Assembly (NCBI GenBank): GCA_945874105.1
Contig: CAMCFJ010000011.1
Location: 1-64,000, forward strand
Reading direction: 5' to 3'
Source: Candidatus Nitrotoga sp. CP45
Lineage (GTDB): Bacteria > Pseudomonadota > Gammaproteobacteria > Burkholderiales > Gallionellaceae
DNA length: 64,000 bases
The notes under the pieces were generated by a model. That model saw nothing but the letters and a program-made list of their open reading frames with translations. It did not search any database and was not told where the DNA came from. The position numbers and the translations under genes are program-made. Shown here one piece after another: positions 55,154 through 64,000 of the stretch (the first letter of the stretch is position 1; every line of letters starts with the position of its first letter).

Positions 55154-58141
55154 ATGGCCACGGATACCAGCGAAAAAGGGCTTGAGGATCTGATTGTCAC
55201 GGCGATGACGGGTCGCCCGTGGCCGGAAGCCGGCATTGCAGATACGGCTGCGACGCCTTCCGCACCTTACGGCGGCACGGGCTGGCTGAATGGTCGCGCG
55301 GAGGATTACAACCGCGAGTGGTGCGTCGATCTGCTGCAATTGATTGCATTCCTGCGCACCACGCAACCGAAGCTGGAGGCGGCACTCGACCTGGGCAACG
55401 ATACGCCCACGCGCCGGGCGTTTCTCTCGCGTTTGTTCAACGAGGTGGGCAAGCGCGGCGTGATCGACGTGTTGCTGCACGGCATCAAGCACGGCGCGCA
55501 CGAGATTATCCTGTTTTACGCCACACCCAGCGCGGGCAACGACAAGGCTGCCGAACTGCATGCGCTTAACCGCTTTTCCGTGACGCGCCAGTTGCGCTAC
55601 AGCCGCGACGAGACGATGCGGGCGCTGGACATGGGCATTTTCATCAACGGATTACCTATCGCCACTTTCGAACTCAAGAACAGCCTGACCAAGCAGACGG
55701 TGGCGGACGCCATCGAGCAATACCGCCGCGACCGCGACCCGCGCGAGCCGCTGTTCGCCTTCGGGCGCTGTGTGGTTCATCTTGCGGTGGACGATGCCGA
55801 AGTGCGCATGTGTACCGAGCTGAAGAGCAAGGCGTCGTGGTTTTTGCCGCTGAACAAAGGTTATAACGATGGTGCAGGCAATCCACCTGGCAGTGGCATC
55901 AAGACTGACTACTTGTGGAAAGAGTTACTCACCCCGGCGAACCTGACCGACATCCTGGAAAACTACGCGCAGATCGTCGAGGAAGAAAACCCGAAGACCG
56001 GGCGCAAGATGCGCAAGCAGGTGTTTCCGCGCTATCACCAGCTTAGCGTGGTGCGTGAGTTACTCGCGGATGTGACTGAGCATGGCGCTGGTGTGCGTTA
56101 CCTGATCCAGCATTCGGCGGGTAGCGGCAAGTCGAACTCTATCGCTTGGCTTGCGCATCAACTCATCGGCGTGGAGCACGGCAATAAGACCGTGTTCGAT
56201 ACCATCATCGTGGTCACCGACCGACGCATTCTGGACAAGCAGATTTCGGAGAACATCAAGCAGTTCGCGCAAGTGTCGGCGACGGTGGGACATGCGCAAG
56301 GTTCTGGCGATTTGCGCAAGTTCATCACCGAGGGCAAGAAGATCATCATTTCCACGGTGCAGAAGTTTCCCTTCATCCTGGATGAGATCGGCTCCGACCA
56401 CCGTGGTCGCAGTTTCGCCATCATCATCGACGAGGCGCATTCCAGTCAGGGCGGCAAGACTTCGGCGGCGATGAGTAGCGCGTTGTCCGGCGCAGAGGTT
56501 GAGGAAGACCCGGAAGACAAAATCAACGAGGCACTTGAGGCGCGGATGCAGGGGCGCAAGATGCTCACCAATGCGAGCTACTTCGCTTTCACGGCCACGC
56601 CGAAGAACAAGACGCTGGAAATTTTTGGCACACCGGTGCCGGGTGCGGAAGGCAAGACCGCACATCGCCCTTTCCACAGTTACACGATGAAGCAAGCTAT
56701 ACAGGAAGGATTCATCCTGGATGTGCTGAAAAATTACACGCCGGTGGCGAGCTACTACAAGCTCGTGAAGACGGTGGGCGACGACCCGGAGTTCGACACT
56801 AAACGGGCGCAGAAGAAGCTGCGAAAATATGTGGAGAGCCACGACCACGCGATAAAGCTAAAAGCCGAAATCATCGTGGATCATTTTCACGAGCAGGTGA
56901 TCGCGCTGCAAAAGATGGGCGGCGCGGCGCGGGCGATGGTTATCACCAGCGGTATCGAACGGGCCATCCAGTATTTTTATGCAATCCGCGAATACATGAA
57001 GGAGCGGAAGAGCCCGTATCAAGCCATTGTCGCGTTCTCCGGTGAGCATGAATACGGTGGCAAGAAAGTGACGGAGAGTTCGATGAATGACTTTCCTTCC
57101 AACGAGATACCTGACCGCATTCAGGAAGACCCATACCGCTTCCTGATTTGCGCCGACAAATTTCAGACCGGCTACGACGAGCCGCTGTTGCATACGATGT
57201 ATGTGGACAAAATGCTCTCTGGAGTAAAGGCGGTACAGACACTATCCCGCTTGAATCGCGCCCATCCGAAAAAGCATGACACTTTCGTGCTTGACTTTAT
57301 GAATGATGCGGAGACGATCAAGCTAGCTTTCGAGCCCTACTACCGGACGACTATCCTTTCGGAAGATGCCGACCCCAACAAGCTGCACGATCTTAAGGAC
57401 GCGCTGGATGGGCATCAGGTTTATACCAACGAGCAAGTTGAAAAACTGGTTGCACGTTACCTGGCTGGCGAGAGCCGCGATACGCTTGATCCCGTTCTCG
57501 ATGTTTGCGTAGAACAATACAAGCAACATCTCGACGAGGACGGGCAGGTTGATTTCAAGGGTAAGGCAAAAGCCTTTGTGCGGAGTTACGAGTTTCTCGG
57601 TTCCATCCTGCCTTACACAAACGCCGAATGGGAAAAGCTATCAATATTTTTGAACCTGCTGATTCCAAAATTGCCCGCGCCTAAGGATGAGGATTTGTCC
57701 AAAGGGATTTTGGAATCCATTGATATGGATAGCTACCGCGCCGAGAAAAAAGCAGCGATGGCTATCCAGCTAACTGATCAGGATGGCGCAATCCAGCCTG
57801 TTCCTATCGAAGGTGGCGGGCATAAACAGCAGCCTGAACTGGATCGGCTATCCAATATTCTGAAAGGTTTTAACGAACAGTTTGGCACGCTGTTTGCCGA
57901 TGGCGACCGCATTATCCAGCGGATACGCGATGACATTGCGCCCAAGGTTGCCGCTGATGAAGCATTCCAAAACGCACAGAAAAATACACCTGGTACTGCA
58001 CGTATGGAGCATGACAAAGCATTGGCGCGTGTGATGCTCGATTTGCTCAAGGACGATACCGAGGTTTACAAACAGTTCGTGCAGAACGAATCATTTAAGC
58101 GGTTTATTTCAGATGTGGTGTTTGATCTTGCGGCACGATAG
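55154..58141 (+). CDS. hsdR: Type I restriction subunit HsdR (system 2)
   Basis: 995 residues. N-terminal nuclease part (IDVLLHGIKHGAHEIILFYA; FINGLPIATFELKN), Walker A SAGSGKS around G323, DEAH at 426-429, then motifs QTLSRLNRAHPKK. ATG 55154 was chosen because GGGGAG precedes it and the frame otherwise begins at TTG/ATG nearby. The two HsdR proteins are not close relatives. Ends the island; the right repeat arm begins 78 bases later. Confidence 0.94.
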   Translation: MATDTSEKGLEDLIVTAMTGRPWPEAGIADTAATPSAPYGGTGWLNGRAEDYNREWCVDLLQLIAFLRTTQPKLEAALDLGNDTPTRRAFLSRLFNEVGKRGVIDVLLHGIKHGAHEIILFYATPSAGNDKAAELHALNRFSVTRQLRYSRDETMRALDMGIFINGLPIATFELKNSLTKQTVADAIEQYRRDRDPREPLFAFGRCVVHLAVDDAEVRMCTELKSKASWFLPLNKGYNDGAGNPPGSGIKTDYLWKELLTPANLTDILENYAQIVEEENPKTGRKMRKQVFPRYHQLSVVRELLADVTEHGAGVRYLIQHSAGSGKSNSIAWLAHQLIGVEHGNKTVFDTIIVVTDRRILDKQISENIKQFAQVSATVGHAQGSGDLRKFITEGKKIIISTVQKFPFILDEIGSDHRGRSFAIIIDEAHSSQGGKTSAAMSSALSGAEVEEDPEDKINEALEARMQGRKMLTNASYFAFTATPKNKTLEIFGTPVPGAEGKTAHRPFHSYTMKQAIQEGFILDVLKNYTPVASYYKLVKTVGDDPEFDTKRAQKKLRKYVESHDHAIKLKAEIIVDHFHEQVIALQKMGGAARAMVITSGIERAIQYFYAIREYMKERKSPYQAIVAFSGEHEYGGKKVTESSMNDFPSNEIPDRIQEDPYRFLICADKFQTGYDEPLLHTMYVDKMLSGVKAVQTLSRLNRAHPKKHDTFVLDFMNDAETIKLAFEPYYRTTILSEDADPNKLHDLKDALDGHQVYTNEQVEKLVARYLAGESRDTLDPVLDVCVEQYKQHLDEDGQVDFKGKAKAFVRSYEFLGSILPYTNAEWEKLSIFLNLLIPKLPAPKDEDLSKGILESIDMDSYRAEKKAAMAIQLTDQDGAIQPVPIEGGGHKQQPELDRLSNILKGFNEQFGTLFADGDRIIQRIRDDIAPKVAADEAFQNAQKNTPGTARMEHDKALARVMLDLLKDDTEVYKQFVQNESFKRFISDVVFDLAAR

Positions 58142-58218
58142 GCGGCGTTAATGAAGAGGTGAACATCTACATTAAGCTGTGATTATCCGCTCTAGAACAA
58201 ACAACTGCTTAGTGTTTC

Positions 58219-58280
58219 TTGAATAGCAGACACTCGCTGCAAACCGAATCAGATCATCCTTCACAGTCCGCAAAGGCCGA
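58219..58280 (-). repeat. Right arm of the 62-bp inverted repeat bracketing R-M island 2
   Basis: Inverted counterpart of 47474-47535, both exactly 62 bases, with an identical 18-base core. Confidence 0.8.
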
Positions 58281-58785
58281 AAAGCAGGCTTTGGCTGCAA
58301 GCATCTTGACGGGCCGGCGTGGGTCGTATGCTGCCCCTCACTAACAACAAATTCTTGCGCTTCGTCTCACTTATAACCTGCTCCTCAATTGCAGCAGATT
58401 ACCACCTTAATTTATTTGGCAAAGGCAGAATCACTGCTTTTAAAGACAACAATCAACAGATACAAATAAACTTCGAAAGGTTGGGCAACCATTGCTGTAT
58501 GTAGAATTTTCTATCCCGAATCTTGCATGACAGGGTTTGTTGATGAGTGCCTGAACCATGCCACATCGGACAATGCTTGCACTTGCGTGAGATATAATGA
58601 GGATGTTAGAGTTGCCAAGCATAGCCTCGTGGCTGCTACTATAATTTTCACAGCCCAGACAATCGTCGATCAGTTAATAATAGTTCTAGAATGTATTTCA
58701 CCTCTGCGATCCGGGCTGGCGGCGTTTGACCATTCGATATTTCGATACCTTCCATACAACTTACACATTTTTTAAGGATATAACC
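58281..58785. other. Intergenic stretch without a recognised gene
   Basis: About 500 bases after the right repeat arm. Short open frames exist but show no family features or ribosome-binding sites. The end carries AAGGATATAACC, the ribosome-binding site of the BolA-like gene. Confidence 0.4.
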
Positions 58786-59052
58786 ATGTCTTGCCACACT
58801 ACTGATTTTCAAGGCTCCGTCATTGACGCACTACAAGAGGCAATCGAGCAAAACATTCCAAATTCGCAAGCCGAGGTGAGCGGCGGCGGCGGACACTTCA
58901 GCATTGCCGTAACGTCGCCTGCGTTCGCCGGCAAGGGCATGCTTGAGAGTCAACGAATGGTATACAGTGCGATCACTCATTTGATGAAGGGAGACGCGGC
59001 TCCCGTTCACGCAGTCGACAGTTTGAAAACCAGAACCCCACCCGAAGCGTAA
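58786..59052 (+). CDS. BolA/IbaG-family protein
   Basis: An 88-residue BolA-fold protein: VIDALQEAIEQNIPNSQAEVSGGGGHFSIAVTSPAFAGKGMLESQRMVYSAI. The conserved GGGGHF and SQRM.Y pattern matches BolA-type morphogenes that work with monothiol glutaredoxins in iron-sulphur handling. ATG 58786 behind AAGGA. Confidence 0.88.
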   Translation: MSCHTTDFQGSVIDALQEAIEQNIPNSQAEVSGGGGHFSIAVTSPAFAGKGMLESQRMVYSAITHLMKGDAAPVHAVDSLKTRTPPEA

Positions 59053-59235
59053 AGCCCGAGCGCTTAGATAGTAAAAAGGCACGGCTTCAACAACGAGCAT
59101 GATGCCGATGGCCGAGTTGAGGTCGCACGCTTGTCTCGGCAATCTTGGTACCCAGCAAGCAGCTGAGTAAGCAACGCTGCGACAACCGTATTATTATTCC
59201 GTCTCCAAAACGCAAATGCTGAGCCATGATGTTAA

Positions 59236-59354
59236 GGCAATGCTGAACAAGTCCCTCCGTTCGGGTTGAGCCTGTCGAAGCCATTGACAACTTATTGATT
59301 TGCAAGGAGTACGTTTCGACAGGCTCAACGCGAACGGATTTGTTCAGCGCAGCC
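59236..59354. repeat. Repeat element copy C (~120 bp)
   Basis: Same orientation as copy B and closely similar (GGCAATGCTGAACAAGTCCC...TTGTTCAGCGCAGCC), with the same TTCGACAGGCTCAACGCGAA arm. Lies between the BolA-like gene and the groES control region. A short copy of the CACCTCTAAA repeat follows at 59388. Confidence 0.9.
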
Positions 59355-59534
59355 TTAAACAACGGTACGGCGCCTGTGCAACATAAAGGGCACCTCTAAA
59401 CTCATTGGTTTTAAATTAAAGTCTAATATTTATTTCGCATCTCCCGCAGTCGAGGAATTCAATGTTTGTTGTTGCACTTCAAGTTGTCCGTGACCTTCCT
59501 TCGTAACCTTTATTAAATAAATTTTCATTGTGCT

Positions 59535-59563
59535 CTTGAAATAAGAGCGTTCCGCCCTTATTA
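59535..59563 (+). promoter_or_regulatory. Putative sigma-32 heat-shock promoter of groESL
   Basis: CTTGAAA (59535-59541) is followed 13 bases later by CCCTTATTA (from 59555), close to the heat-shock consensus. It stands just upstream of the CIRCE element. Confidence 0.6.
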
Positions 59564-59590
59564 TTAGCACTCTCTGGCATCGAGTGCTAA
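59564..59590 (+). promoter_or_regulatory. CIRCE operator (HrcA site)
   Basis: TTAGCACTC (59564-59572) and GAGTGCTAA (59582-59590) with a 9-base spacer: the perfect consensus for HrcA repression of chaperone genes. hrcA itself is not in the window. Confidence 0.97.
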
Positions 59591-59637
59591 TAGAGATGTC
59601 GTTATTTTGTTAATTGTTTGTTTAAGGAGAATAAAAC

Positions 59638-59928
59638 ATGTTGGTCCGTCCTTTGCACGATCGTGTCGTTATCAAGCGCATGGAAGAAGAACGCAAGACT
59701 GCGTCCGGAATTGTGATTCCTGATGCCGCTACCGAAAAGCCTGATCAAGGCGCAGTTGTTGCAGTAGGTCCTGGTAAACACAGTGACGACGGAAAACTAA
59801 TCCCAATGACTGTAAAAGTTGGCGATAAGGTTTTGTTTGGCAGACACGCCTCTCAGACTTTTAAAATCGAGGGCATAGAATACATAACGATGCACGAAGA
59901 ACAAATTATCGGCGTAATCGAAACTTAA
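59638..59928 (+). CDS. groES: Co-chaperonin GroES
   Basis: A 96-residue Hsp10: [27 protein letters not shown], mobile-loop region and C-terminal [16 protein letters not shown]. It caps the GroEL ring. AAGGAGAATAAAAC precedes the ATG. Under CIRCE control and probably also a heat-shock promoter. Confidence 0.98.
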   Translation: MLVRPLHDRVVIKRMEEERKTASGIVIPDAATEKPDQGAVVAVGPGKHSDDGKLIPMTVKVGDKVLFGRHASQTFKIEGIEYITMHEEQIIGVIET

Positions 59929-59994
59929 TTCCAGATATACGGTCTTTCCTGCCCTTCGGCAGGATTAGGTGACCTTCGGTAAAGACCGAAGTGA

Positions 59995-61686
<1,692 letters not shown>

Positions 61687-61716
61687 TTGTTGCGATTCAT
61701 TTGCCGCTGAATCTGA

Positions 61717-61746
61717 CAAACCCTGCCTTGTGCAGGGTTTGTTTTT
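61717..61746 (+). terminator. Rho-independent terminator of groESL
   Basis: Stem CAAACCCTGC / GCAGGGTTTG with a 5-base loop, followed by TTTTT. Confidence 0.9.
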
Positions 61747-61859
61747 GGAATCTGCAAACAGTACAGCTGGCATTGCTACGCGGCGCATCCTATTCGTAGT
61801 TATCTCAATTCTGAGGTTTCTTAAATCGCGTTTTGTCGTTATAATGCGCACCTTCGCAT

Positions 61860-61935
61860 GGCCTGGTAGCTCAGTTGGTAGAGCAGTGGATTGAAGATCC
61901 TCGTGTCGGTGGTTCGATTCCGCCCCGGGCCACCA
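61860..61935 (+). tRNA. tRNA-Phe (GAA)
   Basis: A 76-base cloverleaf with a seven-pair acceptor stem (GGCCTGG/CCGGGCC, one G-U), D arm GCTC...GAGC, anticodon loop TTGAAGA (anticodon GAA) and T arm GGTGG/CCGCC around TTCGATT; CCA is encoded. The anticodon stem GTGGA/TCCTC has one U-U mismatch and position 37 is G. A TATAAT lies at 61840-61845. Confidence 0.93.
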
Positions 61936-61943
61936 AATTAAAT

Positions 61944-61980
61944 AAAGGCTTGCCGGATTTAAATCCGGCAAGCCTTTTTT
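61944..61980 (+). terminator. Rho-independent terminator after tRNA-Phe
   Basis: Perfect 17-base arms (AAAGGCTTGCCGGATTT and complement) with a T-run of six. Confidence 0.9.
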
Positions 61981-62303
61981 GCTTATGTAAATCCTGTGTA
62001 ATTTCTTCGTGGTCTCGGCCACATGACAGAATGGTTTGCGAATTTCAATTCGTAAAATCCAGGATGAGATTGATCTTGCGCAGCACGTCGATTACTTCAT
62101 TACAATCCCTTAAAACATGGCTGGATCCTCACCTTGTTGATTGGCCATACCTAATGCATGGCTACATTGAGCAAGGCATGGCAGCATCGGATTGGGGTGG
62201 CAAATAGGTGATAAAGAGGATAGTTATGGTGGGCGGTGAGATGTTGGGCTTCATTTCATTCAGCCTAACCTACCGAGCTACGCCACCTCCGCCCCACTGG
62301 CCG
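61981..62303. other. Intergenic region between tRNA-Phe and fic
   Basis: About 320 bases. One open stretch ends LDPHLVDWPYLMHGYIEQGMAASDWGGK but has no start or known family. A short repeat TGTTGGGCTTC...CTAACCTAC lies at 62242-62273. Confidence 0.4.
62242..62273 (-). repeat. Short GAAGCCCAACA repeat, left of fic
   Basis: Read on the minus strand: GTAGG, then GGCTGA, then GAAGCCCAACA. A related sequence in the opposite orientation is at 63672-63703, so the pair flank the fic gene. Confidence 0.5.
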
Positions 62304-63464
62304 TTACTCAGCTTTATTCAGTGTTGCGGGGATAAATCCCTCATTTGACAAGGCACGAACTACACCCCGCATCAGATAATTATTGCTAAAGCCTATGGTG
62401 TACTGGCGCGCCCCTTCGTTGATGGGCTGCAACATTTTCCGTTCCACCAATTTTTTGATTTGATAGGTGCGCTGGGCGGGCGTCAAATCGGGCATGGCAG
62501 CCGCCAGATCGGCCGCCTTGGCTATGCCGCTTTTGGCGCTGATGAGCAACACACTCGCTTCCATCGCCGTGATGAGTTCTCTTTCCTTGGCATAAGCAAT
62601 GGCAGGCATCAGAATTTTGTCGCTCAAATAACTGAAGTCGGTCAGCCGATCCACTTTGCGCAACTCGTCCAGGATGCCTTGCAACACATAAATGCACCAT
62701 GCCTCCAGCCCTTCCCGCGCGCCAGTATCAGCGTGTGCCAACATGGCGTAATACTGATCGCGGTCATTGCAAAATACCGCTGTTGGATTCAACACCCTGC
62801 CGCCGGTTTTTACATTGAAGCCGTACTTAATCAGCAAGGCATAGGTCAGCAGGCGAACCACGCGCCCATTGCCGTTGCCGAATGGGTGTATCCAGCCAAA
62901 ACGATGGTGCGCCAACGCCACCTTGATGAGGTCATATTTCGGCGGGTGGTTTTCGTTGATGAACGCCACCATCTCCTGCATGTAGTGCGGCACCTGAATA
63001 AATTCGGGCGGCAAATGTTCGGACTGTGAAATTTTCACCTGCTTCTGCCGGTAAGCCCCCGGCGTGTCATCACCCTCACGTTTCAGCTCCTTTACCGTGA
63101 GGGCATGCAGCTCTCGAATGAAGTGCTCTGTCAATCCATCGCCCGGCTGAATACTCTCCTCGATATACGCCATGGCCGCTTCAATATTTTCCATTTCCCG
63201 AAACTGATCAGAGGGAGCCTGCCGCGTGCCTTCCAGTTTGCTTTCCACATAGTCAGCTAAGGTGGTGTGATTACCCTCGATACGGGCTGAACCCAAACTT
63301 TCCAACATATGGAAGATGTGCTTGAGCTGGAAAAAAACCTGAGCCGGGGTCGAACCCCGCAGTTGCAAACGGCGCAGGTGCTCCAGCTCCGTCAAAACGT
63401 CCACCAGCGGGGAGTCAAACGCCGGATTGAGCAAGGTTAAATCATGGTGGCTAAATACAGGCAT
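62304..63464 (-). CDS. Fic-domain protein (class II type, with winged helix)
   Basis: 386 residues. N-terminal inhibitory motif SARIEGN (59-65). Fic core [12 protein letters not shown] (193-204), where Asn197 replaces the usual Asp/Glu. C-terminal winged-helix region ([19 protein letters not shown]). Canonical Fic proteins transfer AMP to target proteins; the changed acid residue may alter this. The substrate is unknown. It is transcribed towards the tRNA. Confidence 0.88.
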   Translation of the reverse strand: MPVFSHHDLTLLNPAFDSPLVDVLTELEHLRRLQLRGSTPAQVFFQLKHIFHMLESLGSARIEGNHTTLADYVESKLEGTRQAPSDQFREMENIEAAMAYIEESIQPGDGLTEHFIRELHALTVKELKREGDDTPGAYRQKQVKISQSEHLPPEFIQVPHYMQEMVAFINENHPPKYDLIKVALAHHRFGWIHPFGNGNGRVVRLLTYALLIKYGFNVKTGGRVLNPTAVFCNDRDQYYAMLAHADTGAREGLEAWCIYVLQGILDELRKVDRLTDFSYLSDKILMPAIAYAKERELITAMEASVLLISAKSGIAKAADLAAAMPDLTPAQRTYQIKKLVERKMLQPINEGARQYTIGFSNNYLMRGVVRALSNEGFIPATLNKAE

Positions 63465-63671
63465 GGCGATATCTTTCTGTAGTGGCGGCGCTTAGCTATC
63501 TCTAATCAGGCAATATCATAACAACATAATCAAGATATTACTGCATCACGCTTAAAATATTATCTTGAAACAAGCCGAAGGCTATGTTGACTGGCCTTGC
63601 TTGGTGAAGTCGAAAGATTGGGCGGGTCAAACTGTATGACTGGCGGGGCGCACAACTTGCCACAGCCTAGT

Positions 63672-63703
63672 GTAGGCTGGCGCTGAGCTTGCGAAGCCCA
63701 ACA
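63672..63703 (+). repeat. Short GAAGCCCAACA repeat, right of fic
   Basis: GTAGGCTGG, then CTGAGC, then GAAGCCCAACA, opposite in orientation to the copy at 62242-62273. Confidence 0.5.
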
Positions 63704-63824
63704 TCACAACGCGACAATCACCGGAGCCTGTTTGCTGTGCCACCTTTGTTTATAATCCCGGGAAAAAGGATTTCTCCTTTCAGTCGAAATGACAAAGCTT
63801 GGTTGTGCTGGATATTCCCCTCAC

Positions 63825-64000
63825 TCAATCATGGGCTAATGGCCACTGGCGCGCTGTGTGAATCAAGACCTGCATCCACATGGTTTCGCCACTAATTTCA
63901 TACACCAGGCGACTACCGCACTCACCATAAAACCTTTAGATATTTTTGAGCTCTAATTCGGAATTTTGTCAGCGATATACGCCTTGAGCTTTTGCAAATC
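63825..64000 (-). pseudogene. Possible remnant of a RelE/ParE-like toxin gene
   Basis: On the minus strand the window end reads DLQKLKAYIADKIPN then stop, like the N-terminal helix of ParE/RelE toxins. A different frame then reads GECGSRLVYEISGETMWMQVL, like their C-terminal strands. The frames are broken, and the rest lies outside the window. Low confidence. Confidence 0.3.

Noticed and set aside
58527-58775. 82-codon frame upstream of the BolA-like gene
   Set aside because: No ribosome-binding site, no family features; overlaps the BolA-like leader.
59087-59362. 91-codon minus-strand frame across repeat C
   Set aside because: Largely made of repeat sequence.

Overview
The window looks like chromosomal DNA of a Gram-negative betaproteobacterium, probably in the Gallionellaceae/Nitrosomonadales. 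This is inferred from gene order and protein style, not from a search. The support is the ffh / rpsP-rimM-trmD-rplS block, the exbB-exbD-lpxK-ycaR-kdsB-adk block, a pyrophosphate-dependent phosphofructokinase beside a K+-independent H+-pyrophosphatase, small c-type cytochromes with a cytochrome b561, and a CIRCE-controlled groESL.

Layout. 1-2.1 kb: a TPR/SEC-C/glycosyltransferase fusion open at the left edge. 2.3-8.4 kb: core genes (ffh, ypjD-like, rpsP-rimM-trmD-rplS, ogt, xerD). 8.5-17 kb: mixed accessory and metabolic genes (BON protein, cytochrome c, a second SEC-C/TPR glycosyltransferase with a DUF4254 neighbour, Rieske oxygenase, EamA transporter, SpoIIAA-like protein, fatty acid desaturase). 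17-24 kb: rpmB-rpmG, xseA, an AT-rich gap with DnaA boxes, then a tightly packed envelope operon from exbB to a gamma-carbonic anhydrase. 24.3-32.2 kb: type I restriction-modification (R-M) island 1, heavily rearranged, with a truncated rhuM, a RAYT transposase, duplicated hsdR/hsdS ends and a MntA-HepT pair. 32.3-37.3 kb: PPi metabolism (pfp, hppA), folD and an FKBP isomerase. 37.4-47.2 kb (all minus strand): three cytochrome genes, a two-component system and a CzcCBA-type metal efflux operon with DUF3240. 47.5-58.3 kb: type I R-M island 2, six overlapping or closely spaced genes (hsdM, DUF4062, AlbA/RecG-like ATPase, hsdS, a second AlbA/RecG-like ATPase, hsdR), bracketed by a 62-bp imperfect inverted repeat. 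58.8-61.9 kb: a BolA-like gene, groES-groEL and tRNA-Phe. 62.3-64 kb: a Fic protein and a toxin-like remnant.

The strongest candidate for an under-described system is island 2. A DUF4062 protein and two different AlbA_2/HATPase proteins are built into the translationally coupled hsdMSR operon, and the whole cassette sits inside an inverted repeat. Island 1 records several past recombination events. Its fragments show mostly synonymous differences from the intact copies, so they probably came from a related system rather than from a recent local duplication.

Three copies of a ~120-bp inverted-repeat element (24.05, 45.28 and 59.24 kb) and other short palindromic repeats, two of them inside reading frames, show an active history of small non-autonomous elements. 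Starts were chosen by family length and ribosome-binding sites. Functions of accessory genes are by motif recognition only.
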